Below, piece after piece: positions 16,894 through 26,423 of a stretch of DNA of 36,197 nt. Both the position numbers and the translations under genes were made by a program. Origin of the DNA: Pelagibacteraceae bacterium AG-325-E23 (GTDB lineage: Bacteria > Pseudomonadota > Alphaproteobacteria > Pelagibacterales > Pelagibacteraceae); contig QBYG01000012.1 of NCBI GenBank assembly GCA_003282945.1, positions 1 to 36,197 of the forward strand. Direction: 5' to 3'. A model generated the notes under the pieces. It did no database searches and was not told the origin of the DNA. It saw only the letters and a program-made list of their open reading frames with translations. How positions within the stretch are numbered: position 1 is the stretch's first letter; the number at the start of each line of letters is the position of its first letter.

Positions 16894-16939
16894 TGTGTAA
16901 CTTGAAATCATTGAATATTCAATATTAATCAAGTAATTT
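16894..16939. promoter_or_regulatory. Candidate back-to-back promoters for tRNA-Ser and soxBDAG sharing a 14-base palindrome
   Basis: The perfect palindrome ATTGAATATTCAAT occupies 16910-16923. It contains TTGAAT on each strand, usable as a -35 box in both directions. On the plus strand, 17 bases after 16911-16916 lies TAATTT (16934-16939), just before soxB. On the minus strand, 17 bases after 16922-16917 lies TACACA (16899-16894), about ten bases before the tRNA 5' end. The geometry is suggestive, but both -10 boxes are imperfect and the sox leader would be only a few bases long. Confidence 0.35.
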
Positions 16940-16948
16940 CTTGCAAAT

Positions 16949-18202
16949 ATGAAAAACAAATATTCGATTTTTTCACTTATAAAAAATGCTTTTTCGCAGC
17001 ATGAAAACTGGAAACAAGCCTGGGGCAATCCTGAGCCTAAAAAAGAATACGAAGCAGTAATTGTTGGAGGTGGTGGGCATGGACTAGCTACGGCATACTA
17101 TCTTGCAAAAAAACATAACATGAAAAATATTGCGGTTTTAGAAAAAGGTTGGATTGGTGGAGGTAATACCGGGAGAAATACAACAATCATAAGATCAAAT
17201 TATTTATGGGATGCTAGCGCTGGATTGTATGATCATGCTTTAAAAATTTGGGAAAATTTATCTCAAGAGTTAAATTATAATATAATGTTTAGTCAACGTG
17301 GAGTTATGAACTTAGCTCATAACCTTCAAGACGTTAGAGATTTAAAAAGAAGAACTCATGCAAATAGGTTAAATGGAATTGATGCTATTTGGTTAGACAC
17401 AAAACAAGTTAAGGAATTTTGTCCAATAATAAATATTTCTCAAGATATAAGATATCCTGTACTTGGTGGAACTTTACAAAAAAGAGCTGGAACTGCAAGA
17501 CATGATGCTGTTGCATGGGGTTATGCAAGAGGTGCAGATGCTATGGGTGTAGATATAATTCAAAATTGTGAAGTTAAAGGAATAAAAAGAAATGGAGATC
17601 AAGTTGAAGGTCTTGAAACCACAAAAGGATATATCAAAACAAAAAAAATTGGTGTTGTAGCAGCAGGTCACTCAAGTGTAATTGCAAATATGGCAGGCTT
17701 AAAATTACCACTTGAAAGTAAACCATTACAAGCACTAGTATCAGAACCAGTTAAACCAATAATAGATACAGTTGTAATGTCTAATGCTGTCCATGCTTAT
17801 GTTAGTCAATCTGATAAAGGTGAATTAGTAATTGGAGCTGGAACAGATGCTTACATATCTTATACACAAAGAGGAAGTCATGATGTAGTAGAAGGTACCT
17901 TAAAAGCTATATTAGAGCTGTACCCTATTTTTAGTAGAATGAAGATGCTAAGACAATGGGGTGGTATTGTTGATATTTGCCCGGATGCAAGTCCGATCAT
18001 TAGCAAAACAAATATAAAAGGTCTTTATTTTAACTGTGGATGGGGAACAGGAGGTTTTAAAGCAACACCTGGATCTGGTGATTTATTTGCTCACACAATT
18101 GCTAATGATGAGCCACATAAATTAAATGCAGCATTTAATCTAAATAGATTTGTAAGTGGAGATCTAGTTGATGAACATGGTGCAGCTGCTGTGGCACACT
18201 AA
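16949..18202 (+). CDS. soxB: Sarcosine oxidase, beta subunit
   Basis: Catalytic flavin subunit of heterotetrameric sarcosine oxidase, which demethylates sarcosine to glycine. 417 residues. The FAD-binding Rossmann motif is [20 protein letters not shown] (37-56), followed by [20 protein letters not shown] (65-84), typical of Sox[20 protein letters not shown] (178-196) contains His185, at the position where the family attaches FMN covalently. The C-terminal [14 protein letters not shown] and [17 protein letters not shown] stretches complete the FAD/substrate site. First gene of soxB-soxD-soxA-soxG. It overlaps soxD by one base. In SAR11-type cells this would be the last demethylation of glycine betaine breakdown, inferred from known physiology. 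Confidence 0.96.
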   Translation: MKNKYSIFSLIKNAFSQHENWKQAWGNPEPKKEYEAVIVGGGGHGLATAYYLAKKHNMKNIAVLEKGWIGGGNTGRNTTIIRSNYLWDASAGLYDHALKIWENLSQELNYNIMFSQRGVMNLAHNLQDVRDLKRRTHANRLNGIDAIWLDTKQVKEFCPIINISQDIRYPVLGGTLQKRAGTARHDAVAWGYARGADAMGVDIIQNCEVKGIKRNGDQVEGLETTKGYIKTKKIGVVAAGHSSVIANMAGLKLPLESKPLQALVSEPVKPIIDTVVMSNAVHAYVSQSDKGELVIGAGTDAYISYTQRGSHDVVEGTLKAILELYPIFSRMKMLRQWGGIVDICPDASPIISKTNIKGLYFNCGWGTGGFKATPGSGDLFAHTIANDEPHKLNAAFNLNRFVSGDLVDEHGAAAVAH

Positions 18203-18477
18203 TGTTTATAATAAATTGCCCATATTGTGGAGAAAGAGACCAAAGTGAGTTTTCATGTGGTGGCGAAGCACACATTGTAAGACCAAAACAACCTACTGAA
18301 CTAAGTGATGATGAATGGGCAGAATATTTATTTATGAGAAAGAATATTAAAGGTGTTCAATTTGAAAGATGGAACCATGCTCATGGATGTAGAAAATGGT
18401 TTAATATGGCTAGGGACACATCAAATGACAAAATACATGCAGTTTATAAAATGGGTGAAAAACCTCCTGTAATTTAA
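18202..18477 (+). CDS. soxD: Sarcosine oxidase, delta subunit
   Basis: Small zinc-binding structural subunit of heterotetrameric sarcosine oxidase. 91 residues. The start [20 protein letters not shown] carries Cys6 and Cys9; His59 and Cys63 in NHAHGCRKWF complete a four-ligand zinc site as in characterised delta subunits. RDTSNDKIHAVYKMGE (71-86) is the conserved C-terminus. It shares the A of its ATG with the soxB stop and is followed without any spacer by soxA, so subunit synthesis is probably coupled. Confidence 0.97.
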   Translation: MFIINCPYCGERDQSEFSCGGEAHIVRPKQPTELSDDEWAEYLFMRKNIKGVQFERWNHAHGCRKWFNMARDTSNDKIHAVYKMGEKPPVI

Positions 18478-21400
18478 ATGACCAAATATAGAATTAATAA
18501 GACAAGATTTGTTGATCAAACAAAAACTGTTTCATTTAATTTTGACGGTAAAAAATATCATGGTTTTGAGGGTGATACCCTAGCCTCAGCACTTCTTTCA
18601 AATGGTATTCATTTAGTTGGCAGAAGTTTTAAGTATCATCGTCCAAGAGGTATAATGTCATGTGGGTCTGAAGAGCCAAACGCAATATGCCAAATAAATG
18701 CTGATACAAATTTAACAGAACCAAATGTAAGAGCTACAGAAATAGAACTTTACGAAGGGTTGAGAGCATCTAGTCAAAATTGTTGGCCAAGTCTTAACTT
18801 TGACATAGGTGGTATTAATAACTTAATATCACCATTTATACCGGCAGGTTTTTATTATAAGACTTTTATGTGGCCTAAAAGTTTTTGGAAAAAAATTTAT
18901 GAACCATTAATAAGATTGTCTGCAGGCCTTGGCAAATCACCTTCAGAACCAGATCCAGACATATATGACCATAAACATGAGCATTGTGATGTATTAGTTA
19001 TTGGAGGTGGGATTTCAGGTATTATATCAGCTAAAATAGCAGCAAAAAATAATTTAAAGACAATTTTAATTGAGGATAAAAATATACTTGGTGGATCCAC
19101 AATCTATCAAAATAATAAGAATTTTATAATAGATAATAAAAAATCAAATGAATGGTTAATGAATGAAATATCAGAATTAGAAAAATTAGATAATTTAATA
19201 ATAAAAACTAGAACAAGTTTGGCCGCTTTTCATAGTTATAACTACCTTTTGGCCAAAGAAAATATATCAGATCATTTGCCATTAGATAAAAAAAATAGCG
19301 ATATAAGACAGAGATTATGGAAAATAAGAGCAGATAAAGTAATTGTTGCTGCAGGTGCAATAGAAAGACCTCTTATATTCAACAACAATGATAGACCAGG
19401 AATTATACTTGCTAACTCTGTTAAAAAATATTTAGATTTTTATGGTGTCTCCACTGGATTAAATAATATTATTTTTACTAATAATGATAGTGCTTACGAA
19501 ACTGCAGTGTCATTATTTGAAAAAGGAATATCAGTAAAGATTATTGATATTAGAAAAAAATCTTTATCAAATATTGTTAAAAATGCTGAAGACCTAGGAA
19601 TTAAAATATATTGGAACTCTACAGTAGTAAATACTTTTGGCTACAAAAAGATAAAATCAATAGAAATTATGAATTTATCAGAAGATGGATCAAATGTTAC
19701 TGGAAATAAATATAAAATTCAGTGTGATTGTTTATCAATAAGTGGGGGTTGGACACCAATGGTGCATATGCATACACAATCAGGAGGAAAATTAGATTTT
19801 AGAGAAATAGATCAAGTATTTGTTCCAAGTGAAAAAAGTGAAAATCATATAAATGTTGGATCATGTAACGGTGATTTTGAATTAGAAGAAATAGTTAAAA
19901 ATACAAATAATAAAATTAAAAAATTTTTAAACATTAATGCAAGTGGTTTTGATAAAATTTCAGTTTTATGTTCAAAAGAGTTAGAGAAGAAAAACATATG
20001 GCTGTTACCAAATACTATATCAGAGGGTAAAACTAAATCTTTTATAGATTTTCAAAATGATTCGACAGCGAAAGATATAAAGTTAGCACTTAGAGAAGGT
20101 TTTAAATCAATAGAGCATGTAAAGAGATATACAACAACTGGAATGGCTACAGATCAAGGTAAATTATCAAATATGCATGCTCTGGGAATTATTGCTGACA
20201 CAGCTGGAGTAAAAATGGGTACTTTAGGTACAACTACTTTTAGACCACCATTTACACCATTAACTTTTGGAGCAATTGTAGGAAGAGGTGTTGGAAAATT
20301 TTTTGATGTTGTGCGAAAAACCTCAATTCATGAATGGCACGCTCAAAATAATGCAAAGTTTGAAAATGTTGGGCAGTGGAAAAGACCATGGTACTACCCT
20401 ATTAATAATGAAAATCTTCATGAAGCAGTTCAAAGAGAAAGTAAAGCTGCAAGAGATAGTGCTGGAATTTTAGATGCTTCTACATTAGGAAAAATAGATA
20501 TTCAGGGATCTGATGCTTCTGAATTTTTAAATAGAGTTTATACAAATGCTTGGTCAAAATTAGGAATTGGGAAATGCCGATATGGTTTAATGCTAAATGA
20601 AGATGGTATGGTTTATGATGATGGTGTAACCACAAGATTGGGTGAAAATCATTATTTAATGACCACAACTACTGGTGGCGCAGCAAATGTGCTTTCTAAA
20701 CTTGAAGACTATTTACAAACAGAATGGCCAGAATTAGATGTTTACTTAACGTCTGTTACTGATCACTATTCTACAGCAAGTATTTGTGGTCCAAATTCAA
20801 AAAAAATATTGAAAAAATTATTTCCTAATAAAGATTTTAGTGATGAAGCCTTTCCTCACATGTCTTATCAAGACGCAATAATTGACAAAATTGAATGTAG
20901 AATAATGAGAATAAGTTTCACAGGAGAGCTTAGTTATGAAATTAATATAGAGTCAAAATATGGTAAATCATTATGGGAAAACTGTATCAAGGCAGGAGAA
21001 GAATACAAAATTACTCCTTATGGAACAGAAACAATGCATTTATTAAGGGCTGAAAAGGGATTTATTATTGTTGGTCAAGACACAGATGGGACTATGACTC
21101 CAATTGATCTTCAGATGGATTGGATAGTTAGTAAAAAAAAATATGACTTTATAGGTAAAAGATCACTTTATAGAAGTGATACAATAAGAGAGGATAGAAA
21201 ACAGCTTGTTGGATTGCTTACAGATGACCCCAATGAAATATTAGAAGAAGGTGCTCAGATAGTTTCTGAATTAGATAAGAAACCTGTTGAAATGATTGGA
21301 CATGTAACGTCAAGCTATTTTAGCCCTAATTTAAATAAATCGATTGCACTAGCAGTTGTTAAAGGTGGAAAAAAGATGAAAGGTCAAAAACTTTTTGTTC

Positions 21401-21480
21401 CTATGGAAAACAAAAATATCAATGTAACTGTTTCAGATTTTATTTTTTTAGATAAAGAAAACAAGAGGATCAATGCTTAA
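18478..21480 (+). CDS. soxA: Sarcosine oxidase, alpha subunit
   Basis: Large subunit, 1000 residues, the usual length. The N-terminal ~1-100 region resembles the ferredoxin-like domain (GDTLASALLSNGIHLVGRSF, 32-51; HRPRGIMSCGSEEPNA, 54-69). The dinucleotide-binding region begins CDVLVIGGGISGIISAKIA (170-188) and holds the NAD+ site and flavin interface. From ~640 the protein is an aminomethyltransferase (GcvT-like) domain, starting ESKAARDSAGILDASTLGKI, which binds tetrahydrofolate and receives the methylene carbon. The result is 5,10-methylene-tetrahydrofolate rather than free formaldehyde when folate is present; H2O2 is also made. It starts immediately after the soxD stop and overlaps soxG by 8 bases. 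Confidence 0.97.
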   Translation: MTKYRINKTRFVDQTKTVSFNFDGKKYHGFEGDTLASALLSNGIHLVGRSFKYHRPRGIMSCGSEEPNAICQINADTNLTEPNVRATEIELYEGLRASSQNCWPSLNFDIGGINNLISPFIPAGFYYKTFMWPKSFWKKIYEPLIRLSAGLGKSPSEPDPDIYDHKHEHCDVLVIGGGISGIISAKIAAKNNLKTILIEDKNILGGSTIYQNNKNFIIDNKKSNEWLMNEISELEKLDNLIIKTRTSLAAFHSYNYLLAKENISDHLPLDKKNSDIRQRLWKIRADKVIVAAGAIERPLIFNNNDRPGIILANSVKKYLDFYGVSTGLNNIIFTNNDSAYETAVSLFEKGISVKIIDIRKKSLSNIVKNAEDLGIKIYWNSTVVNTFGYKKIKSIEIMNLSEDGSNVTGNKYKIQCDCLSISGGWTPMVHMHTQSGGKLDFREIDQVFVPSEKSENHINVGSCNGDFELEEIVKNTNNKIKKFLNINASGFDKISVLCSKELEKKNIWLLPNTISEGKTKSFIDFQNDSTAKDIKLALREGFKSIEHVKRYTTTGMATDQGKLSNMHALGIIADTAGVKMGTLGTTTFRPPFTPLTFGAIVGRGVGKFFDVVRKTSIHEWHAQNNAKFENVGQWKRPWYYPINNENLHEAVQRESKAARDSAGILDASTLGKIDIQGSDASEFLNRVYTNAWSKLGIGKCRYGLMLNEDGMVYDDGVTTRLGENHYLMTTTTGGAANVLSKLEDYLQTEWPELDVYLTSVTDHYSTASICGPNSKKILKKLFPNKDFSDEAFPHMSYQDAIIDKIECRIMRISFTGELSYEINIESKYGKSLWENCIKAGEEYKITPYGTETMHLLRAEKGFIIVGQDTDGTMTPIDLQMDWIVSKKKYDFIGKRSLYRSDTIREDRKQLVGLLTDDPNEILEEGAQIVSELDKKPVEMIGHVTSSYFSPNLNKSIALAVVKGGKKMKGQKLFVPMENKNINVTVSDFIFLDKENKRINA

Positions 21481-22018
21481 TCCAGAATATCCTAACTTTG
21501 AAAAAAAATCATTAGATGATCTTGATTTAGCATTATATGAGCCAATTAAAAAAATAAATATTAGAGGAAAAAAAAAGGAATTTTTTACAAAAGTTGGAAA
21601 GATTTTATCAATTATCTTACCAATTGAACCAAATACTAGTTCATCAAATCAGCAATTTAATGCTCTTTGGCTAAGTCCAGATGAATGGTTAGTATATGTT
21701 AATGAAGAGAATAACAATGTTTACAATAATCTTTTTAACGAAATTTCTAGATTAAATTTTGGCTCAATAGTTGATGTTTCTAATCAATGGATATGTATTA
21801 ATATAAAGGGCAAAAAGACTTTTGATTTACTTTCATCAGGGTCTCCTTTTAACTTTAATAATTTTAAAAATACTAAAAACTCTGTAACACAAACATTGCT
21901 AAATCATACAGATGTAATTATTCATCATACTGAAATAAATGAAATAAATCTTTTTGTGAGAAGATCATTCTCAGAAGATTTATGGTTGTGGATTAAGGAT
22001 AGCGCTAGGTTTATCTAA
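21473..22018 (+). CDS. soxG: Sarcosine oxidase, gamma subunit
   Basis: Accessory subunit with GcvT-like fold that completes the SoxA-B-G-D tetramer. 181 residues. Weakly conserved family features: KVGKILSIILPIEPNTSS, then ALWLSPDEWLVYV (64-76), DVSNQWICINIKGKKTFDLLSSG, and the C-terminal RRSFSEDLWLWIKDSARF. The call rests on these plus the operon position after soxA (8-base overlap). Its last 39 bases are also the antisense of the end of the convergent transporter gene at 21980, so the two coding regions truly overlap. Confidence 0.9.
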   Translation: MLNPEYPNFEKKSLDDLDLALYEPIKKINIRGKKKEFFTKVGKILSIILPIEPNTSSSNQQFNALWLSPDEWLVYVNEENNNVYNNLFNEISRLNFGSIVDVSNQWICINIKGKKTFDLLSSGSPFNFNNFKNTKNSVTQTLLNHTDVIIHHTEINEINLFVRRSFSEDLWLWIKDSARFI

Positions 22019-23341
22019 TTTTTTTTTTATATAATAACTTACATAACTAAATAATAGTATCGAAAGCGTCCATTGAAAAATAAACCACAACCAAAAGAAA
22101 CTATCAAAATCTGCAGATAGATATTTGGCTAAATAAAAAACACATATTGGAACAAGAACATTTCGTAACATATTATTTATCATTGCATAATTAGATTTTT
22201 TTAATCCCATAAAAAAACCATTTGATAAAAAGAAAATTGGATATGCGGGTAAAATGAATGCTGCAATTTTTAAGTATCTACGTCCATATTCTAAAACAGT
22301 TTCATCATTAGAGAAAAGCCTTGGTATTATATCTGCTGTGAAATAAACCAATATTCCAGAAAAAATCATTAATAAAAGGCCATATTTAACAGATACAAAA
22401 TAAGTCTCTTTCACTCTCTCGAAGTGATTAGCACCATAATTTTGAGCTATAATTGAGATAATTGCTGTATTAATTCCTAATATAGGAAGCAAAACAACTT
22501 GCTCTATTCTCGTAGCGGCACCATAACCTGCTACTGCCAATTCACTAGTTTGACCAACATAAGTAAATATAAATGTAGCAGCAACTGCATATCCACATAT
22601 AGCAATTGATATTGGCATTGATTGAAAAAATATATTTTTTAAGAATGTTAATTTAATTATAAAAAATTCCTTGGTAATTTTTTTTACTCTTGGATTTTCT
22701 AAGACTTTATATAAAATAATCACGAATGCTATAAATTGGGCTATAATTGTTGATAGACCTATCCCCATCATACCAAAAGCAGGAATGAAGAGAAAACCAA
22801 ATATTAGTAATGGATTTAAAATTATATTTAGAAGAAAACTTAAAACCAAAACATTTCTGTATGTTTTAGTATCTCCTTCTGCATGTAATAAAGAGTTAAG
22901 TGATACAACAAGGAAAAAAAGAAATGATCCATAAAACATAATATTTGTATATTGTAGACCTAAATTTGTAATTTCTTCAGTCGAACCCATTATGTTAAAA
23001 ACTCTTTCAGCAAAATATAAACCTATACCAGTAATAAAAACTGATATGATCAGTCCATAAATAATAATGTGGGTAAAATAATAAGAGACATTTTTTTCAT
23101 TTTTTTCTCCAATACTATTACCTATTAATGAGGTTCCCCCAACTGTTACTCCAATAGATGTTGCTACAATTATAAAATAGATTGGAAATGATTTACTGAG
23201 AGCCGAAAGTGCTTCTGGCGAGATTAATCCTGAATAAAAAGTATCAACAATATTGTATAAGGTTTGAAAAAGTGTACCTACACTTGCTGGTATTGCGAGT
23301 TTTCTAACAATTAAAGGTATATTTTCTTTTAGCAAATCCAT
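21980..23341 (-). CDS. MATE-family multidrug/cation antiporter
   Basis: Inner-membrane transporter of 453 residues with about twelve predicted membrane helices in two similar halves (~1-220 and ~230-445). MATE features: PASVGTLFQTLYNIVDTFYSG (17-37), IGVTVGGTSLIGNSIGE, HAEGDTKTYRNVLV in the first half, and GYGAATRIEQVVLLPILGIN plus RYLKIAAFILPAYPIFFL in the second. Such proteins export cationic compounds using Na+ or H+ gradients; the substrate cannot be told here. It is last in an O-methyltransferase-trhO-MATE string (15 bases after trhO) and overlaps soxG convergently. The C-terminal tail beyond the last helix is short and hydrophilic. Confidence 0.92.
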   Translation of the reverse strand: MDLLKENIPLIVRKLAIPASVGTLFQTLYNIVDTFYSGLISPEALSALSKSFPIYFIIVATSIGVTVGGTSLIGNSIGEKNEKNVSYYFTHIIIYGLIISVFITGIGLYFAERVFNIMGSTEEITNLGLQYTNIMFYGSFLFFLVVSLNSLLHAEGDTKTYRNVLVLSFLLNIILNPLLIFGFLFIPAFGMMGIGLSTIIAQFIAFVIILYKVLENPRVKKITKEFFIIKLTFLKNIFFQSMPISIAICGYAVAATFIFTYVGQTSELAVAGYGAATRIEQVVLLPILGINTAIISIIAQNYGANHFERVKETYFVSVKYGLLLMIFSGILVYFTADIIPRLFSNDETVLEYGRRYLKIAAFILPAYPIFFLSNGFFMGLKKSNYAMINNMLRNVLVPICVFYLAKYLSADFDSFFWLWFIFQWTLSILLFSYVSYYIKKKLDKPSAILNPQP

Positions 23342-23356
23342 AAAGTTATAATTTAA

Positions 23357-24259
23357 TTAATATTCTTTTTTAAAGATATGTCTCTTGCTAGTTTTTTTTG
23401 CAAGTATTATTTGTTTTTGTCTCATTGCAAATCTTGATTTTTGATCATCTGTTAAGTGATCGTGACATTTTGGACAATGAATACCTTCCAAATATTTAGA
23501 AGATTTTTTTTCTTTAACAGAAAGAGGTTTTCTGCATCCACTACAAACTGAATAACTGCCCTGCTTTAAACCATGTTTTATTGAAACTCTATTGTCAAAA
23601 ACAAAACATTCACCACTCCATTGACTATTTTTTTTATCAATATTATTCAGATAATTAATAATTCCACCTTTTAAAACATATACATTTTTAAAACCTTTTT
23701 TTTTCAAATAAATATTTGCTTTTTCGCATCTGATACCACCAGTGCAAAACATTGCTATATTTTCACTTTTTTTAAATTGATTTAAATATTTAGGAAATTG
23801 ACGAAAGTTTTCTACATTTGGATTTAAAGATTTTTTAAAAGTTCCCACATCATACTCAAAAGATTTCCGTGCATCTATCAAAACCGTATCATTTTTTTTA
23901 ATTATTTTATTCCATTCTCTTGGATTAAGGTTGTTCTTGGGAAATTTGTAGTTTCTAACTTTAAAACCCATTGGAACAACTTCCTTTTTAATTTTAACTT
24001 TTGGTTTATGAAATGGATTAAATTTACTATTAGAATTATTTTCTGAATTATATTCTTTAATAGATAATATTTTTTTTAAAAGTTTATTAAATTTTAAAAG
24101 GTTATTATTTTTGGCTGAAATTGTTCCATTTACACCCTCTGATGAAATAATTATTGTTCCACTAATTCCATAATCTTTTAGATTATTCTCTAACTTTCTT
24201 TTTAATTTTTTTAGATTATTAATTTTTTTAAATTTATAAAAACCAAAAATATTAAACAT
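23357..24259 (-). CDS. trhO: tRNA uridine(34) hydroxylase (rhodanese-like, YceA/TrhO family)
   Basis: TrhO-family proteins oxygenate uridine 34 of tRNAs to 5-hydroxyuridine. 300 residues. An N-terminal acylphosphatase-like domain shows GISGTIIISSEGVNGTIS (31-48). The rhodanese domain spans ~110-220: VLIDARKSFEYDVGTF (126-141), with catalytic Cys172 in the CTGGIRCEKA loop (172-181) and VYVLKGGIINYL (193-204). The C-terminal region has a probable zinc site with Cys239, Cys242, Cys262 and Cys265, followed by a helical basic tail. It starts one base into the stop of the preceding O-methyltransferase (TAATG). Confidence 0.93.
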   Translation of the reverse strand: MFNIFGFYKFKKINNLKKLKRKLENNLKDYGISGTIIISSEGVNGTISAKNNNLLKFNKLLKKILSIKEYNSENNSNSKFNPFHKPKVKIKKEVVPMGFKVRNYKFPKNNLNPREWNKIIKKNDTVLIDARKSFEYDVGTFKKSLNPNVENFRQFPKYLNQFKKSENIAMFCTGGIRCEKANIYLKKKGFKNVYVLKGGIINYLNNIDKKNSQWSGECFVFDNRVSIKHGLKQGSYSVCSGCRKPLSVKEKKSSKYLEGIHCPKCHDHLTDDQKSRFAMRQKQIILAKKTSKRHIFKKEY

Positions 24260-24909
24260 TATAAAACTCTACAAACAGTCATTCCATCTCCCAGTGGGAT
24301 AATTATTTGTTCTACCCTTTCATCACTTGAAATATACTCATTTAATTCTCTTATATTTAATGTAAATTTATCCATTTTATCTTCATCTACGACTTCACCA
24401 TGCCATAAAACATTATCAATGATGATTAAACCACCTTTATTAATCATCTTAATTGATTTTTCATAATATTCTTTATAGTTGAGCTTATCTGCATCAATAA
24501 AAACCATATCATATTTTAGGTTTTTTAATTCATCTAAACTATCTAGTGCAGGTTTTACAATCGTTTGAATTTTTTTATCTTGTTTAGATTTCTTAAAAAA
24601 ACTTAATGCAATCTTGCTTGTCTCTTTGTCTTTATCAAGTGCAGTAAGTTTTCCATCCTCTGGAAGTGCAAGAGCAATAGAAAGTGCACTTAAACCAGTA
24701 AAAGTTCCAATCTCAAGTACATTTTTTATATTAGATATTTTTATTATTAAATGGAGAAAATGACATTGAGATATCGCTACTTGCATTCTCTTTTCATTTC
24801 CAAGTGTATTATTATAATCTATGATTTCTTTTTGAACTGGGCTTAGTTTAAAACTAAAATTATTAATATATTTTTCAATTTTTTTAGAAATTTCAATGTT
24901 CTTACCCAT
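24259..24909 (-). CDS. SAM-dependent O-methyltransferase (caffeoyl-CoA/catechol OMT-like family)
   Basis: 216 residues, soluble. SAM-binding motif I is VLEIGTFTGLSALSIALALP (64-83). The acidic ribose-binding strand is LTALDKD (88-94), and the metal site is FIDADKLNY (137-145), with Asp139/Asp141, and IIDNVLWHGEVV (163-174), with Asp165-Asn166. This is the divalent-cation-dependent OMT family, whose bacterial members methylate catechol-like groups or hydroxylated tRNA bases. A TrmR-type role (methylating 5-hydroxyuridine in tRNA) is tempting because trhO, which makes 5-hydroxyuridine, overlaps it by one base; that is inference from context. It is the first gene of the O-methyltransferase-trhO-MATE string. 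Confidence 0.88.
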   Translation of the reverse strand: MGKNIEISKKIEKYINNFSFKLSPVQKEIIDYNNTLGNEKRMQVAISQCHFLHLIIKISNIKNVLEIGTFTGLSALSIALALPEDGKLTALDKDKETSKIALSFFKKSKQDKKIQTIVKPALDSLDELKNLKYDMVFIDADKLNYKEYYEKSIKMINKGGLIIIDNVLWHGEVVDEDKMDKFTLNIRELNEYISSDERVEQIIIPLGDGMTVCRVL

Positions 24910-24917
24910 CTATTTTA

Positions 24918-24946
24918 ATTATATAATGACTATAGGTTTCGTTAAA
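24918..24946 (-). promoter_or_regulatory. Possible promoter for the O-methyltransferase-trhO-MATE genes
   Basis: On the minus strand, TTTAAC (24946-24941) and a perfect TATAAT (24923-24918) are 17 bases apart in the 38-base spacer after gatB. Transcription would begin within a few bases of the ATG at 24909. Chance occurrence is plausible in DNA this AT-rich. Confidence 0.3.
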
Positions 24947-24947
24947 A

Positions 24948-26423
24948 TTAAAGTTTCTTCTTTAATATTTGATTAATTAATTGAGGGTTAGCTTTTCCAC
25001 CCGAAGCTTTCATTGCTTGCCCCACAAAAAAACCGAATAGCTTTTCTTTTCCTTGTTTATATTCAATGGCTTTTTCTCTGTTATCGTTGATTATTTTATC
25101 AATTAATGCCTCCAGTGCTTTTGGATCACTTTGTTGCTTTAATCCTTTTTCCTCAACAATTATTTGAGGGTCTATGTCACCATCCAGCATTAATTCAAAT
25201 ATTGTCTTAGCAATTTTACCTGAAATAGTTCCGTTTTTTATTAAATTAATTAATTTTGCTAAATTTTTTGCACTTATTGGACTTTGAGCAATTTCAATAT
25301 TTTTATTATTTAAAACAGCAAATAATTCTCCTGTAATCCAATTTACAGCTAGTTTCATATCTCGGTTTTTGCCCATTTTAGCAACAACTTCTTCAAAATA
25401 TTTAGCTGTATCAATATCAGAGACCAATATAGTTGCTTCATATGGAGAAATTTTAAACTCATCAATAAACCTTTTCTTTTTGTCATCTGGTAATTCAGGT
25501 ATTTCGGATTTTAGTTGATCAATAAAATCATCCGTAATTTCTAGTGGAAGTAAATCTGGATCTGGAAAGTATCTATAATCATGAGCATCTTCTTTTGACC
25601 TCATTGACCTTGTTTCATTTTTTTTTGTATCAAAAAGTCTTGTTTCTTGATCTATTTCCTCACCTTCTTCTAGTAAATCAACTTGTCTACTTGCTTCATA
25701 AATAATTGCCATTTGCATGAACTTTATAGAATTAACATTTTTTATTTCACATCTTGTCCCTAAATCTGTTGAGCCTTTTATTCTTACAGACACATTAACA
25801 TCTGCTCTCAATGATCCCTCTTGCATATTCCCATCGCAAGTTCCTAAATATCTCATAATAGATCTAAGTTTTTTTATATAAGCATTCACTTCATCTGGCG
25901 ATCTGAGATCAGGCTTACTAACAATCTCCATTAAAGCTACACCCGATCTATTTAGATCAACTAGTGTGTTACTCGGATCAACATCATGAATACTTTTTCC
26001 TGCATCCTGCTCTAAATGTAATCTTTCTATTCCAACTTGTTTTTGACCTTCAGGCATATCCAAAATAATATTACCCTCACCCACAATTGGGTATTTATAT
26101 TGTGAAATTTGATACCCCTGAGGTAAATCAGCATAAAAATAATTCTTTCTATCGAAAACAGACTTATTATTGATCTTAGCTTTTAAACCAATACCAGTTT
26201 TTATAGCTTGTTTAACACAATATTCATTAATTACTGGAAGCATTCCTGGAAACGCTGCATCAACTAAACTTACTTGAGTGTTAGGTTCTGCACCAAATTT
26301 TGTAGAAGAAGATGAAAAAAGTTTTGAATTTGATGTTACTTGAGCATGAACTTCAAGTCCTATAACAACTTCATAAATATTATCATTTCGCTCAATTAAA
26401 TATTCCGGATTATTTTTAGACAT
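24948..26423 (-). CDS. gatB: Aspartyl/glutamyl-tRNA amidotransferase subunit B
   Basis: Kinase/tRNA-binding subunit of GatCAB, which converts mischarged Glu-tRNA(Gln) and/or Asp-tRNA(Asn) to the correct amide forms. I start it at ATG 26423 (491 residues), giving a TAATG junction with gatA; the frame extends five codons to a TTG at 26438, which is less likely. Motifs: [20 protein letters not shown] near the N-terminus, [47 protein letters not shown] and [15 protein letters not shown]. The C-terminal ~145 residues are the helical/YqeY-like tail that grips tRNA. Implies that a direct GlnRS and/or AsnRS route is missing. Confidence 0.97.
   Translation of the reverse strand: MSKNNPEYLIERNDNIYEVVIGLEVHAQVTSNSKLFSSSSTKFGAEPNTQVSLVDAAFPGMLPVINEYCVKQAIKTGIGLKAKINNKSVFDRKNYFYADLPQGYQISQYKYPIVGEGNIILDMPEGQKQVGIERLHLEQDAGKSIHDVDPSNTLVDLNRSGVALMEIVSKPDLRSPDEVNAYIKKLRSIMRYLGTCDGNMQEGSLRADVNVSVRIKGSTDLGTRCEIKNVNSIKFMQMAIIYEASRQVDLLEEGEEIDQETRLFDTKKNETRSMRSKEDAHDYRYFPDPDLLPLEITDDFIDQLKSEIPELPDDKKKRFIDEFKISPYEATILVSDIDTAKYFEEVVAKMGKNRDMKLAVNWITGELFAVLNNKNIEIAQSPISAKNLAKLINLIKNGTISGKIAKTIFELMLDGDIDPQIIVEEKGLKQQSDPKALEALIDKIINDNREKAIEYKQGKEKLFGFFVGQAMKASGGKANPQLINQILKKKL

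Noticed and set aside
21980-24909. MATE-trhO-O-methyltransferase as a secondary-metabolite export cluster
   Set aside because: No biosynthetic core gene is present, and trhO is a tRNA modification enzyme; a tRNA-modification reading of the OMT is simpler.
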